From the NCBI RefSeq assembly GCF_002960425.1, contig NZ_POIZ01000028.1, positions 1 to 64,000 on the forward strand: a stretch of DNA of 64,000 nucleotides, written 5' to 3'. Every line of letters starts with the position of its first letter. Position 1 is the stretch's first letter. The notes below the pieces were generated by a model. It was given only the letters and a program-made list of their open reading frames with translations, had not been told where the DNA came from and did no database searches. The stretch comes from Streptococcus suis. Its GTDB lineage: Bacteria > Bacillota > Bacilli > Lactobacillales > Streptococcaceae. Below are positions 35,750-44,094 of this stretch, in pieces. The position numbers and the translations under genes were made by a program.

Positions 35750-37261
35750 TTCATTCTTTTGATAGACAGTAAAGTAGTCGGTAGTTTTGACAGACTTATA
35801 CTGCTGCTCTAAATTTGCTTTTACATCATCTAAGAGCGGGATGTTCTTATTAACAATCACCAGACTTGCCTCATTTTTATTGAGGTCATATAGCAAACTG
35901 TTTTGATTATCAGTCGTAGTCAGATAAGGCTCCGCTGTAATAATCGTTGCGGATGACAAACGTTGGCTGTCCAGATAGATACTAGCGCTATTATCCCAAA
36001 CGTAAATCTTATCCATCTTAGTCGTTTCTTGCCCAACATAACTAGCAATGCTTGCACGATCCGTGACCAAATTCCCCTCTACAAAATAAGTATAGGCTGG
36101 TTGTGCGACCATTCCAAAAGCCATGACAAGAGGCAGGAAAAAGTGACGACTGAGATAGCCTCGTTCCTCAACTGCTGAATCAGCTCCCAAATGAAGCACA
36201 GTCAGTACAAAACCATAAGGCAATAGAATGAGCAGTTGGCTATAATGACCATTTGGAGTTCCAATAATAAACACCAGCTGAGCTATAAAAACGAGTAGGA
36301 TTAGAACCTTGATATGAGTATGCCGACCTTGACCGAAGGAAGAGACGGTCTGGATAAATCCTTTGAAAAAACCAGATAGCAACAAAAACCCAGCTACAAC
36401 TGCCAGTGTCACATACAAACCTGCATACTGGAAGTCTAAATTTAAATTGTAAAGAAAGGTTTGCTGAATAGCTGTACCAAGTATCTGTGCTTCAAAGGCA
36501 TAGTAGCCAACTAGATACAAGACCAATAGAAGACCAAATATACTTGCCAATAATTGATAGAACCCTCGAGCCATTTGCCGTTGTTGCGTGTTAAAAACAA
36601 ACAATATGAAACCAGCTAGTAACCATAATAAGAGGCTCTTTGGATAAATCAGAAAGGCCAAGGCTGCCTCAATTCCATACAGGATAAAGGCCTCATCGCC
36701 CACAGCATTTGCAAAATAGCGGACTAGGAACCAAATACCTGCCAAAACAAAGGGAAGCGCAAAGAGTTCTGCATATAAGCCACCAAATCCTAAAGAAGCA
36801 ATAAAAATATAAAACCAATGACTTGAACTAGTCGCCAACCGTTCCGACTGACTAAAATAGACCATGATTTTATAGAAATAAACTCCTGCGATAAACAGCG
36901 CAATCATTTGAAGAAAACCAAATACAATAAATCCTCCATCAATATGACCTAACCAGGCTAGTAAGTAATAGAAAACGCCGTTTGTTGCGAAGAAATCTCC
37001 GTAGGGATTCTGACCAGCCATCATAGCCATTCCGGCATATAAATGCTGGGTCTGCTCATTCGTCGCTAAAAAGGTTAGAAAGGGATTGGCTACACTCACT
37101 AGGCTCAGTACTAAACTCCAAACGAGAGCCGGCCAAATCTTTGTTTTGGGCATCCTGGCCTTAAAATCTTCACTCAGCTGATAACCCTGCGAACGCCTCG
37201 CTCTTCGACGGCGCCGAGGTTGATGAGATACTTCACGAGCAACTGCATCTAATTCTGTCAT
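35747..37261 (-). CDS. Polytopic membrane protein, possibly GT-C-like glycosyltransferase
   Basis: 504 residues. The N-terminus is cytoplasmic and arginine-rich (RRRRRARRSQ). Ten or more hydrophobic segments follow, with the loop NEQTQHLYAGMAMMAGQNPYGDFFATNGVFYYLLAWLGH after the first. The last about 110 residues (from FVEGNLVTDRASIAS) are soluble. Long loop 1 with a nearby acidic residue, many membrane spans and a soluble C-terminal domain are the plan of GT-C glycosyltransferases, but I see no diagnostic motif. The ATG has GGAGG upstream and a TATAAT at 37289-37294. Function unknown. Confidence 0.65.
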   Translation of the reverse strand: MTELDAVAREVSHQPRRRRRARRSQGYQLSEDFKARMPKTKIWPALVWSLVLSLVSVANPFLTFLATNEQTQHLYAGMAMMAGQNPYGDFFATNGVFYYLLAWLGHIDGGFIVFGFLQMIALFIAGVYFYKIMVYFSQSERLATSSSHWFYIFIASLGFGGLYAELFALPFVLAGIWFLVRYFANAVGDEAFILYGIEAALAFLIYPKSLLLWLLAGFILFVFNTQQRQMARGFYQLLASIFGLLLVLYLVGYYAFEAQILGTAIQQTFLYNLNLDFQYAGLYVTLAVVAGFLLLSGFFKGFIQTVSSFGQGRHTHIKVLILLVFIAQLVFIIGTPNGHYSQLLILLPYGFVLTVLHLGADSAVEERGYLSRHFFLPLVMAFGMVAQPAYTYFVEGNLVTDRASIASYVGQETTKMDKIYVWDNSASIYLDSQRLSSATIITAEPYLTTTDNQNSLLYDLNKNEASLVIVNKNIPLLDDVKANLEQQYKSVKTTDYFTVYQKNE

Positions 37262-37303
37262 GTTCTCCTCCTTGAATGTACTTTTTTTATTATATCAAAA
37301 AGC

Positions 37304-37331
37304 ACTCCCGATGTCATTTCCTATCGGGAGT
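37304..37331 (-). terminator. Terminator after folC and the small ORF
   Basis: Perfect 9-bp stem ACTCCCGAT/ATCGGGAGT with a 10-nt loop and six T residues following on the minus strand. It overlaps the end of a 37-codon reading frame. Confidence 0.8.
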
Positions 37332-37427
37332 TCTGGAAATTTTTGCAAACAGTTCCAACTGTCGAAAGGTATGGCGTTTGGTTTTTTCAAATTCCTTTAA
37401 AAAAGCTACTGTTTCTGCATGTGTCAT
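37314..37427 (-). CDS. Possible small protein downstream of folC
   Basis: 37 codons (MTHAETVAFLKEFEKTKRH ... AKISRTPDRK), charged and helical, on the folC transcript before its terminator. No proper ribosome binding site precedes the ATG, but TGCGAATA (37435-37442), matching the T-N-CGAATA cin-box pattern, lies 7 bp upstream. It could be a real small protein, the remnant of a longer gene, or chance. Low confidence. Confidence 0.3.
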   Translation of the reverse strand: MTHAETVAFLKEFEKTKRHTFRQLELFAKISRTPDRK

Positions 37428-37451
37428 ACCTATTTATTCGCAAAAGTTACT

Positions 37452-38672
37452 TTATTTTTTAAATAGCTGACGAACCTCTGAGATAAAGTAGAGGGAGCCT
37501 GTGACAATCAAAATCCCTTGCTTGCTAGATTGCCAGTCTTCTATAAACTGCGGATAGTTTTCAACATAATCTCGTCCTTGTCGGTTTTCCTCGGACAAGG
37601 CACCGTCATAAGCAAAGCTGGTCAAAACAAGAGGAGTATGTGGTAACTTTTCTTCCAATAATTCTAGCATTTCTTGAAAATCCTTGCGTCGAAGAGCAGA
37701 AAAGAGAATGGTGACCGGCTCTTCTTGAACCTGAATAAATTCAATCAAACGTTCGATAGCTGGGACATTGTGGGCTCCATCCAAATAGATTTTTGGCTCT
37801 TGAGCAACCAATTCCAAACGACCAGGCCAGCTGGTTTGGGCAAGAGCAGTTTTAATTAACGGAGGTAAAGTCGCTTTTTGAATACTTGCCATATAAAGCA
37901 AAAAAGTTTGCAAGGCTACGGCCGCATTTTCTTCTTGGTGAGGACCTGCCAGACCTAAAACCAATTCTGATAGGTCCATGTCCGCATTGCTGAACTGTCC
38001 TGCTTTGTAGGTAAATTCCTGACTAAATTGATAGACGGGAGCTTGTTTATCAAGGGCAATTTGGCGACAGATGGCTGTGGTTTCTGGAGAAAGCGGTCCA
38101 AGGACGACAGGCACGTTTTGCTTGATAATCCCTGCTTTCTGCTCTGCTATTTCCCTTAAAGTCGAGCCTAGTAAATCCTGATGGTCCATGCCGATGGAGG
38201 TGATGACGCTGAGAGCCGGTGCCACGACATTGGTCGTATCCAAAAGTCCACCGATACCTACCTCTACTAGCGCCAAATCAGGCTGTTGGTCCTTGAAATA
38301 GAGGAACATGATGAGTACCATGACCTCAAAATAGCGGAAGGACTCATAGCGTGTGGCGACTTCCTGCTCCAAGTCGTAGACTTTCTGTAGATAGTGCTGA
38401 AAATCGTGGTCTGAAATGGGCTGGCTGTCAATACAAATCCTGTCGTGCACGCTCACCATATGAGGTGACACAAAACTACCGACACGCAAGCCGTGAGCTT
38501 GAAAAAGCTGGCGCAGAAAGGCAATGGTCGATCCCTTGCCATTGGTTCCAGCCACATGAATGACCGGAACAGCAAACTGGGGACTGCCCAGCAGTTCCAG
38601 GGCATACTCTATCTTTTCCATCTTGTAATGAAACACCTGACCTTGTTTGGTGTTTAACCAATTTTCTAACAT
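37452..38672 (-). CDS. folC: Folylpolyglutamate / dihydrofolate synthase
   Basis: Adds glutamate to folates, in ATP-dependent Mur-ligase-like fashion. It is 406 residues from the ATG at 38670-38672 (GGAGG 5 nt upstream; the GTG two codons earlier overlaps that site). P-loop VAGTNGKGSTIAFL, the GIGGLLDTTNVVAPALSVITSIGMDH region and YLDGAHNVPAIERL are present. It stands between the comRS locus and the membrane protein gene. Confidence 0.94.
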   Translation of the reverse strand: MLENWLNTKQGQVFHYKMEKIEYALELLGSPQFAVPVIHVAGTNGKGSTIAFLRQLFQAHGLRVGSFVSPHMVSVHDRICIDSQPISDHDFQHYLQKVYDLEQEVATRYESFRYFEVMVLIMFLYFKDQQPDLALVEVGIGGLLDTTNVVAPALSVITSIGMDHQDLLGSTLREIAEQKAGIIKQNVPVVLGPLSPETTAICRQIALDKQAPVYQFSQEFTYKAGQFSNADMDLSELVLGLAGPHQEENAAVALQTFLLYMASIQKATLPPLIKTALAQTSWPGRLELVAQEPKIYLDGAHNVPAIERLIEFIQVQEEPVTILFSALRRKDFQEMLELLEEKLPHTPLVLTSFAYDGALSEENRQGRDYVENYPQFIEDWQSSKQGILIVTGSLYFISEVRQLFKK

Positions 38673-38702
38673 AGCCACCTCCTATATATTATCTAGTATA
38701 GC

Positions 38703-38730
38703 AAAAAAGCCTAACAGATGTTGGCTTTTT
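38703..38730 (-). terminator. Terminator after comS
   Basis: AAAAAGCC/GGCTTTTT stem with a further AAC/GTT pairing inside; works in either direction. Confidence 0.75.
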
Positions 38731-38760
38731 ACTATATTGTTTGAAAGAACATAAACGTTA

Positions 38761-38829
38761 TTACTTCACCCACCAATTATCTTCACCAAATTGACCAAAA
38801 CCACCGAAAAATTTTAAAAAGTTAAACAT
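38761..38829 (-). CDS. comS: ComS, precursor of the competence pheromone XIP
   Basis: 22 codons, starting MFNFLKFF (a hydrophobic, export-type N-terminus) and ending FGEDNWWVK. A double tryptophan near the C-terminus is the hallmark of the XIP pheromones sensed by ComR in mutans, pyogenic and suis streptococci. The ribosome binding site is AAAGGAG, 9 nt upstream. It lies directly downstream of comR, with a ComR box and a -10 (TATACT) in the gap and a terminator after it. The mature peptide, made by proteolysis and re-imported by an oligopeptide permease, is probably the last 7-9 residues; the published S. suis XIP I recall has a different sequence, so this would be another pherotype. Confidence 0.88.
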   Translation of the reverse strand: MFNFLKFFGGFGQFGEDNWWVK

Positions 38830-38858
38830 AATATAATCTCCTTTTGTTTTATGAACCT

Positions 38859-38901
38859 AGTATAAAATAAACTATAAGTTCTCAACAGGACAAAAATGTC
38901 A
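38859..38901 (-). promoter_or_regulatory. ComR box and promoter of comS
   Basis: AACA-G-GACA-AAAA-TGTC at 38884-38900, only 6 bp after the comR stop, followed on the minus strand by a -10 TATACT at 38859-38864. The box shares its GACA-N4-TGTC core with both comX promoters, so ComR-XIP can be expected to switch on comS (positive feedback) and comX together. Confidence 0.8.
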
Positions 38902-38906
38902 CTCAT

Positions 38907-39815
38907 TTAACTCTGGGTATCTTTTTCCCATTCCGTTTGGAGCTTTTCTTTTAAGTGCGTTTGATTAAGCAAGCTAGCCAACGTAATCGCTTCATTATAG
39001 TATCTCTCAGCACTTTCGCGATCATGTTTCTCCTTTAATTCATATTTCCATTTCACCAGATTTAAAATTGGTTTTTTCTGAAAATCTTGCGATAATTCCA
39101 TAATATTCTCAATTTTTTCTATATAAACTGGAACATACCCATACAGCTCCTTCGAAAACAAAATACGAACAATAGCTAGCAATAAATCCCTAACAATAAA
39201 TAAGGATTCCGAATGCACATCGTAAGTCGCTTGAGGTAATTTCTCTACCAAATCTATAAATAGTGTATAATTTGCGGTTCCAGAGGCTAAAGTTTCTAAC
39301 TCACAGTGTTCGACAAATAACCGCAAAATCATTAAATCATTTATAGACAGTTTGGCACGGTGGTAACTTTGATGTAGATAATCATCAAGAATTTCTTTGC
39401 CGTATTCCTGACTATCTGTATCCAATACATCAAATAGAGAGCATAGGGTATCTACAACGATTTTCTCCTCCTCAGGCAAGTCATCATAATAATCATCATA
39501 AATTTCCGTCATGATAGCATCGCGTTTTTCAATTAGTTCCTCATTGCCATAAGTCGGTGTACGAAGTACATCAAACTTCAGTTTGGAGTATCTTTCTGGC
39601 AGGGATACATAGTCAGGCATAAGCTCGTAGAGCCCCATGCCTAAGCGGGTTGCGATATATTGGATTTTTGAAAAAGTCGGCTTAGAGGTACCAGCTTCAA
39701 TACGGGTTAATTGGCGGACGGAGAGCTCCAGTTCATCGTCACAAAACTGTTCACGTGTCAGATTAGCAGTTTCTCGCAGTTGACGTACACGTTGTCCAAA
39801 TTCCTTATCGTTCAT
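38907..39815 (-). CDS. comR: ComR, Rgg-like competence pheromone receptor
   Basis: Cytoplasmic transcription activator that binds XIP and turns on comS and comX. It is 302 residues from the ATG at 39813-39815 (GGAGGT upstream); the ORF opens 18 codons earlier without support. The N-terminal helix-turn-helix (about 1-65) carries FGQRVRQLRETANLTREQFCDDELELSVRQLTRIE. TPR-like helical repeats form the sensor (about 75-302). It is next to comS, in the same direction. Residues 1-94 are identical to the paralogue upstream except for one position. Confidence 0.92.
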   Translation of the reverse strand: MNDKEFGQRVRQLRETANLTREQFCDDELELSVRQLTRIEAGTSKPTFSKIQYIATRLGMGLYELMPDYVSLPERYSKLKFDVLRTPTYGNEELIEKRDAIMTEIYDDYYDDLPEEEKIVVDTLCSLFDVLDTDSQEYGKEILDDYLHQSYHRAKLSINDLMILRLFVEHCELETLASGTANYTLFIDLVEKLPQATYDVHSESLFIVRDLLLAIVRILFSKELYGYVPVYIEKIENIMELSQDFQKKPILNLVKWKYELKEKHDRESAERYYNEAITLASLLNQTHLKEKLQTEWEKDTQS

Positions 39816-39844
39816 AAAATACCTCCGAATATACTTTTTTAAAA

Positions 39845-39850
39845 TATTAT
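39845..39850 (-). promoter_or_regulatory. Possible -10 of comR
   Basis: TATAAT in the 84-bp gap between the two comR genes, with no clear -35. It would let comR be transcribed separately from its upstream paralogue. Confidence 0.4.
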
Positions 39851-39899
39851 AAAAAACAAAGTTTTTCAACGCTGTTAATCGTGGATGAGTACCTAGACC

Positions 39900-40823
39900 T
39901 TACACACCACCTGAATATTCTGCTGTTTTCATATCTATTTGCCAATCCTCTTCTAATTTACCAATTAGGTGCGCATTGCCAATTAATCTTGCAAAAAGAA
40001 GTGCTTCTTCATATAAGGCAGTTGCTACATCTTTATCTTTATTTATTAGCAACTCATATTTCCACTTAAGCAGATTAAGAATAGGTTTCTTTTGAAAATC
40101 TTGGGTCTTCTGCATTATCTTATCAAGTGCTTCAAAGAGTGTAGGAATATAGCAAAATTCGTCCTTTTGTCCCAAAAGTCCAACAGAAGTTATCATCACA
40201 TCCCTTAAAATAAACAAATCCCCAGATTCAACTAATTCTACTTGGCTTGGTAACTTTTCCACCAAGTCTAAAAAGTGCTGAAAATCACTGCTCTGTTTAA
40301 CTTCCATTCTCAAATTGATTAAATAGAGCTGGATTATCAACAAATCATTGGCTGAAAATTGTTTTTTTCTATGTATCTGTTCAAAATAGTCATCTAAAAT
40401 ATCTTGACCAAATTCTGCTGTCTTCGTTTCAAATACGTCAATGGTCGATTGAATAGCATCGATTGCTATTTTCTCCTCCTCGGGCAAGTCATCATAATAG
40501 TCATCATAGATTTCTGTCATCATATCTGCCCGTTTTTCCATCAATTCCTCATTACCATAAGTTGGTGTGCGAAGCACATCAAATTTCAGCTTGGAGTATC
40601 TTTCTGGCAAGGATACATAATCAGGCATAAGCTCGTAGAGCCCCATGCCTAAGCGGGTTGCGATATATTGGATTTTTGAAAAAGTCGGCTTAGAAGTACC
40701 TGCTTCGATACGGGTTAATTGGCGTACGGAGAGCTCAAGCTCGTCATCGCAAAACTGTTCACGTGTCAGACTAGCGGTTTCTCGAAGTTGACGTACACGT
40801 TGTCCAAATTCCTTATCGTTCAT
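39900..40823 (-). CDS. ComR paralogue without its own comS
   Basis: 307-residue Rgg-like regulator. The first 94 residues match comR except Ser for Asn at position 18, including the whole helix-turn-helix, so it should recognise the same box. From about residue 95 the sequence diverges (for example MEKRADMMTEIYDD then IAIDAIQSTIDVFETKTAEFGQ), keeping the TPR pattern. No ComR box or small pheromone gene follows it; the next gene downstream is comR after 84 bp. It may sense a different peptide, sense none, or antagonise ComR. GAGGTG precedes the ATG. Confidence 0.85.
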   Translation of the reverse strand: MNDKEFGQRVRQLRETASLTREQFCDDELELSVRQLTRIEAGTSKPTFSKIQYIATRLGMGLYELMPDYVSLPERYSKLKFDVLRTPTYGNEELMEKRADMMTEIYDDYYDDLPEEEKIAIDAIQSTIDVFETKTAEFGQDILDDYFEQIHRKKQFSANDLLIIQLYLINLRMEVKQSSDFQHFLDLVEKLPSQVELVESGDLFILRDVMITSVGLLGQKDEFCYIPTLFEALDKIMQKTQDFQKKPILNLLKWKYELLINKDKDVATALYEEALLFARLIGNAHLIGKLEEDWQIDMKTAEYSGGV

Positions 40824-40918
40824 AACTCACCTCGCTATTTTTATTTCACATCCCTAGTGTATCAAAATTAGCTATAGATGGCTAATTGAATATTTTCATG
40901 ACTTGCAATAGTTTTAAA

Positions 40919-41539
40919 CTATATCTGCACTTCGAACTTTTCTTTTATATCCACCAACTTCTCAATCTTCCAATTTTTCTTCACACCATCAATTTGCAAA
41001 TTGATACTGTGAATTCCTGCGTTGACAGCTGTTTCTACATCGAGCATACGATCCCCGATATAGTAGGTATTTTCCTTGTCCAGTCCGTATTTTTCGATGA
41101 GAAATAGCAGAGCTTCTGGACTAGGCTTACGAGCAAAACCTGAATCGCTGGTCAAGATTTCTGTGAAATGGTGACGAACACCCAAATCCTCCAAAACCTG
41201 AAAAGCATTGTCACTCTTGTGAGTATAAACGAAATTTTGAATTCCTTTCTCTGCTGTCCAGTCCAGAATTTCACGCGCACCAGCCATCAAGGGAATCTGC
41301 GTATTTTTCTCCTTCAAGGAAGTCGCACGCACACGATTAAGTTCATCGCTATCCAGACCGTACTTATCCGCATCACGCACCAGCAAATCCTTGACAGAAT
41401 AGCGCAGTATAAATTGTTTGACTTCCTCACGGTCAAAAGGAAGGTCAAATTGCTCATAAGTTTCTTGAATTCCAGCCAATATCGCCTCATAAGAATCCAA
41501 GAGCGTTCCATCCAAATCCCAAATAAATGTCGGTTTCAT
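40919..41539 (-). CDS. HAD-family hydrolase, phosphoglycolate phosphatase-like
   Basis: 206-residue phosphatase of HAD subfamily I. The nucleophile motif is DLDGTLLDS with Asp8 and Asp10; motif II/III is VYTHKSDN and KPSPEALLFLIEKYGL; motif IV is YIGDRMLDVETAVNAG. The small cap domain lies between motifs I and II. Substrate unknown. It is 66 nt downstream of ruvB and probably co-transcribed with it. Confidence 0.85.
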   Translation of the reverse strand: MKPTFIWDLDGTLLDSYEAILAGIQETYEQFDLPFDREEVKQFILRYSVKDLLVRDADKYGLDSDELNRVRATSLKEKNTQIPLMAGAREILDWTAEKGIQNFVYTHKSDNAFQVLEDLGVRHHFTEILTSDSGFARKPSPEALLFLIEKYGLDKENTYYIGDRMLDVETAVNAGIHSINLQIDGVKKNWKIEKLVDIKEKFEVQI

Positions 41540-41605
41540 CTTATCTCCATTCCTAGTCTAGACCAAACTCGAAATGCAATCGTAGCTTTCTCATCTGCTC
41601 TGCCA

Positions 41606-42607
41606 TTATTTTTCCGTATAGGGATAACCCAAGTGCTCGTAGGCCTTGGCTGTCGCAACCCGCCCCGTCCGTGTCCGCATGAGGAAGCCCTGCTGAATCA
41701 GGTAGGGTTCGTACATGTCCTCCACCGTTTCGCGCTCCTCGGCAATATTGACCGACAGGGTGTTGAGGCCTACAGGACCGCCGCCATACATCTCAATCAT
41801 GGTACGGAGAATCTTCTGGTCCACGTAGTCCAGCCCCTCGTGGTCCACATCCAGCATAGTCAGAGCCTTGTCCGTAATGCTGTCATCAATCAGACCGTCG
41901 CCCATAATCTGCGCGAAATCCCGCACCCGCTTGAGCAAACGGTTGGCGATACGGGGAGTTCCACGTGAACGACGAGCCAGCTCGATAGCGGCTTCATGGG
42001 TAATCTCCATGTCAAAGATGTCTGCTGTCCGCTCAACAATCTCCGTCAAATCAGCCAGTTCATAATATTCCATGTGACCAGTGATACCAAAACGGGCCCG
42101 CAGGGGATTGGACAGCATACCTGCACGAGTGGTCGCTCCAATCAGGGTAAAAGGCGGCAACTCCAAATGCACGGAGCGACTGGCCTCCCCAGCCCCAATC
42201 ATGATGTCGATGTAGAAGTCTTCCATTGCAGAGTAAAGAATCTCCTCAACCGCCATGGGCATACGGTGGATTTCATCGATAAAGAGGACATCACCTGGCT
42301 CCAAGTCGTTGAGAAGGGCTACCAAGTCACCTGCTTTTTCAATAACAGGACCACTGGTCTGCTTGATATTGACACCCAGTTCGTTAGCAATGACAAAGGC
42401 CATGGTGGTCTTCCCCAGACCCGGAGGGCCAAACAGAAGCGTATGGTCCAAGGCTTCATCACGGAGCTTGGCTGCCTCGATAAAGATTTTGAGCTGGTCC
42501 TTGACCTTGTCCTGACCGATGTATTCATTTAATTTCTGTGGACGCAGGGTACGTTCTACGAACTCCTCGTCCTGCATTTGTTCCATGTCTAAAATTCGAT
42601 TTGTCAT
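41606..42607 (-). CDS. ruvB: Holliday junction branch migration ATPase RuvB, possibly leaderless
   Basis: 333-residue AAA+ motor that drives branch migration with RuvA. Walker [10 protein letters not shown], Walker B DEIHR, sensor [19 protein letters not shown], and the C-terminal winged helix ([19 protein letters not shown]). Start chosen at the ATG at 42605-42607 ([16 protein letters not shown]). A TATAAT at 42614-42619 lies only 6 nt before it, so transcription would begin at or near the start codon. There is no ribosome binding site. Confidence 0.93.
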   Translation of the reverse strand: MTNRILDMEQMQDEEFVERTLRPQKLNEYIGQDKVKDQLKIFIEAAKLRDEALDHTLLFGPPGLGKTTMAFVIANELGVNIKQTSGPVIEKAGDLVALLNDLEPGDVLFIDEIHRMPMAVEEILYSAMEDFYIDIMIGAGEASRSVHLELPPFTLIGATTRAGMLSNPLRARFGITGHMEYYELADLTEIVERTADIFDMEITHEAAIELARRSRGTPRIANRLLKRVRDFAQIMGDGLIDDSITDKALTMLDVDHEGLDYVDQKILRTMIEMYGGGPVGLNTLSVNIAEERETVEDMYEPYLIQQGFLMRTRTGRVATAKAYEHLGYPYTEK

Positions 42608-42613
42608 GAAACC

Positions 42614-42619
42614 ATTATA
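42614..42619 (-). promoter_or_regulatory. -10 element of ruvB
   Basis: Perfect TATAAT six nucleotides before the ruvB start codon. No good -35 is visible (GTCTGG at the expected place). Confidence 0.5.
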
Positions 42620-42630
42620 GCACAAAATGA

Positions 42631-42659
42631 AAATACCAGACTCAGTGAGTCCAGTATTT
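42631..42659. repeat. Inverted repeat between purB and ruvB
   Basis: AAATAC/GTATTT outside and GACTC/GAGTC inside. It could be a second terminator for purB or a regulatory site for ruvB, whose promoter lies next to it. Confidence 0.45.
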
Positions 42660-42741
42660 CCAGGAGATTATATGAAAAAGAAAAGTTTTCGCTATTTCTA
42701 GCTTGGATATAGTATAACTCGCCAAGCTTAAGGGAAACAAA

Positions 42742-42770
42742 AAAATTCTCTGGAAAATCCAAAGAATTTT
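42742..42770 (-). terminator. Terminator of the purine operon after purB
   Basis: AAAATTCT/AGAATTTT arms with an inner GG/CC pair just after the purB stop, followed by seven T residues on the minus strand. Confidence 0.75.
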
Positions 42771-42777
42771 GATTTTT

Positions 42778-44070
42778 TTATAACCCAAGTCGTTCAAAGA
42801 TGTCATCCACCCGCTTAGCATAGTAGTCTGGGTTGAAGAGCTCATCGATTTCTTCCTGGCTAAGTTTGGCAGTCACACGCTCATCCGCTTCGAGAAGGGG
42901 CTTGAAGTCCACCTGATTGTCCCATGACTGTGCGGTTTTTGGTTGTACCAAATCATAGGCTTCCTCACGGGTCATACCTTTTTCAATCAAGCTGAGCATG
43001 ACACGCTGGCTGTAAATCAAGCCAAAGGTTGACTCCATATTACGTTTCATATTTTCAGGGAAGACCGTCAAGTTCTTGACGATATTGCCAAAACGGTTGA
43101 GCATATAGTTGATGAGAATGGTCGTATCCGGCGTGATAATCCGCTCCGCTGACGAGTGGGAAATATCGCGTTCGTGCCAGAGAGCCACATTCTCAAAAGC
43201 CGTCACCAAGTGACCACGCACCACACGAGCCAGACCGGTCATATTTTCAGAGCCGATAGGGTTGCGTTTATGGGGCATAGCAGAGCTGCCCTTTTGGCCT
43301 TTGGCAAAGAACTCTTCGACTTCGCGTTGTTCAGATTTTTGTAGCCCACGGATTTCTGTCGCCATACGCTCGATAGACGTTGCAATCAAGGCTAGGGCTG
43401 AGAAATATTCTGCGTGAAGGTCACGAGGAAGGACCTGGGTCGAAATTTCTTGCGGACGAATGCCCAATTTACCACAAACATACTCTTCCACAAATGGAGG
43501 AATGTTGGCAAAGTTTCCAACTGCACCTGAAATTTTACCAGCTTCAACTCCCTTGGCCGCCACATCAAAACGCTCCATGTTGCGTTTCATTTCGCTATAC
43601 CAAGTCGCTAATTTAAGACCGAAGGTCGTTGGCTCCGCATGGACACCGTGGGTCCGGCCCATCATGATAGTGTACTTGTGCTCACGCGCCTTGTCAGCGA
43701 TGATAGTGGTGAAGTTTTCAAGGTCACGACGGATAATGTCGTTGGCCTGCTTGTAGAGGTAGCCGTAAGCCGTATCCACCACGTCGGTAGAGGTCAAGCC
43801 ATAGTGGACCCACTTGCGCTCCTCACCGAGGGTTTCAGACACCGCACGGGTAAAGGCCACCACATCGTGACGGGTTTCCTCTTCAATCTCTAAAATACGG
43901 TCAATGTCAAAGCTCGCATTGGCACGAATCTTCGCCACATCTTCCTTGGGAATTTCACCCAACTCAGCCCATGCCTCATCAGCGAGGATTTCCACCTCCA
44001 ACCAAGCCTTGTACTTGTTCTCTTCACTCCAAATAGCCGCCATCTCTGGGCGGGAATAACGTTGTAACAT
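42778..44070 (-). CDS. purB: Adenylosuccinate lyase
   Basis: Removes fumarate from SAICAR and from adenylosuccinate, steps 8 and 12 of AMP synthesis. It is 430 residues with the superfamily signature [16 protein letters not shown] and the [13 protein letters not shown] and [16 protein letters not shown] motifs. GGAG lies upstream of the ATG, 24 nt after the reverse-transcriptase gene. It closes the purine cluster. Confidence 0.97.
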   Translation of the reverse strand: MLQRYSRPEMAAIWSEENKYKAWLEVEILADEAWAELGEIPKEDVAKIRANASFDIDRILEIEEETRHDVVAFTRAVSETLGEERKWVHYGLTSTDVVDTAYGYLYKQANDIIRRDLENFTTIIADKAREHKYTIMMGRTHGVHAEPTTFGLKLATWYSEMKRNMERFDVAAKGVEAGKISGAVGNFANIPPFVEEYVCGKLGIRPQEISTQVLPRDLHAEYFSALALIATSIERMATEIRGLQKSEQREVEEFFAKGQKGSSAMPHKRNPIGSENMTGLARVVRGHLVTAFENVALWHERDISHSSAERIITPDTTILINYMLNRFGNIVKNLTVFPENMKRNMESTFGLIYSQRVMLSLIEKGMTREEAYDLVQPKTAQSWDNQVDFKPLLEADERVTAKLSQEEIDELFNPDYYAKRVDDIFERLGL

Positions 44071-44094
44071 TTTGTTGCTCCTTATTAATTTTTT

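Noticed and set aside
38703-38730. Hairpin after comS as a riboswitch or small RNA
   Set aside because: A simple stem with T-run on both sides is fully explained as a terminator.
41168-41968. 266-codon plus-strand frame over the HAD and ruvB genes
   Set aside because: Antisense to two clear genes with conserved motifs; no start signals.
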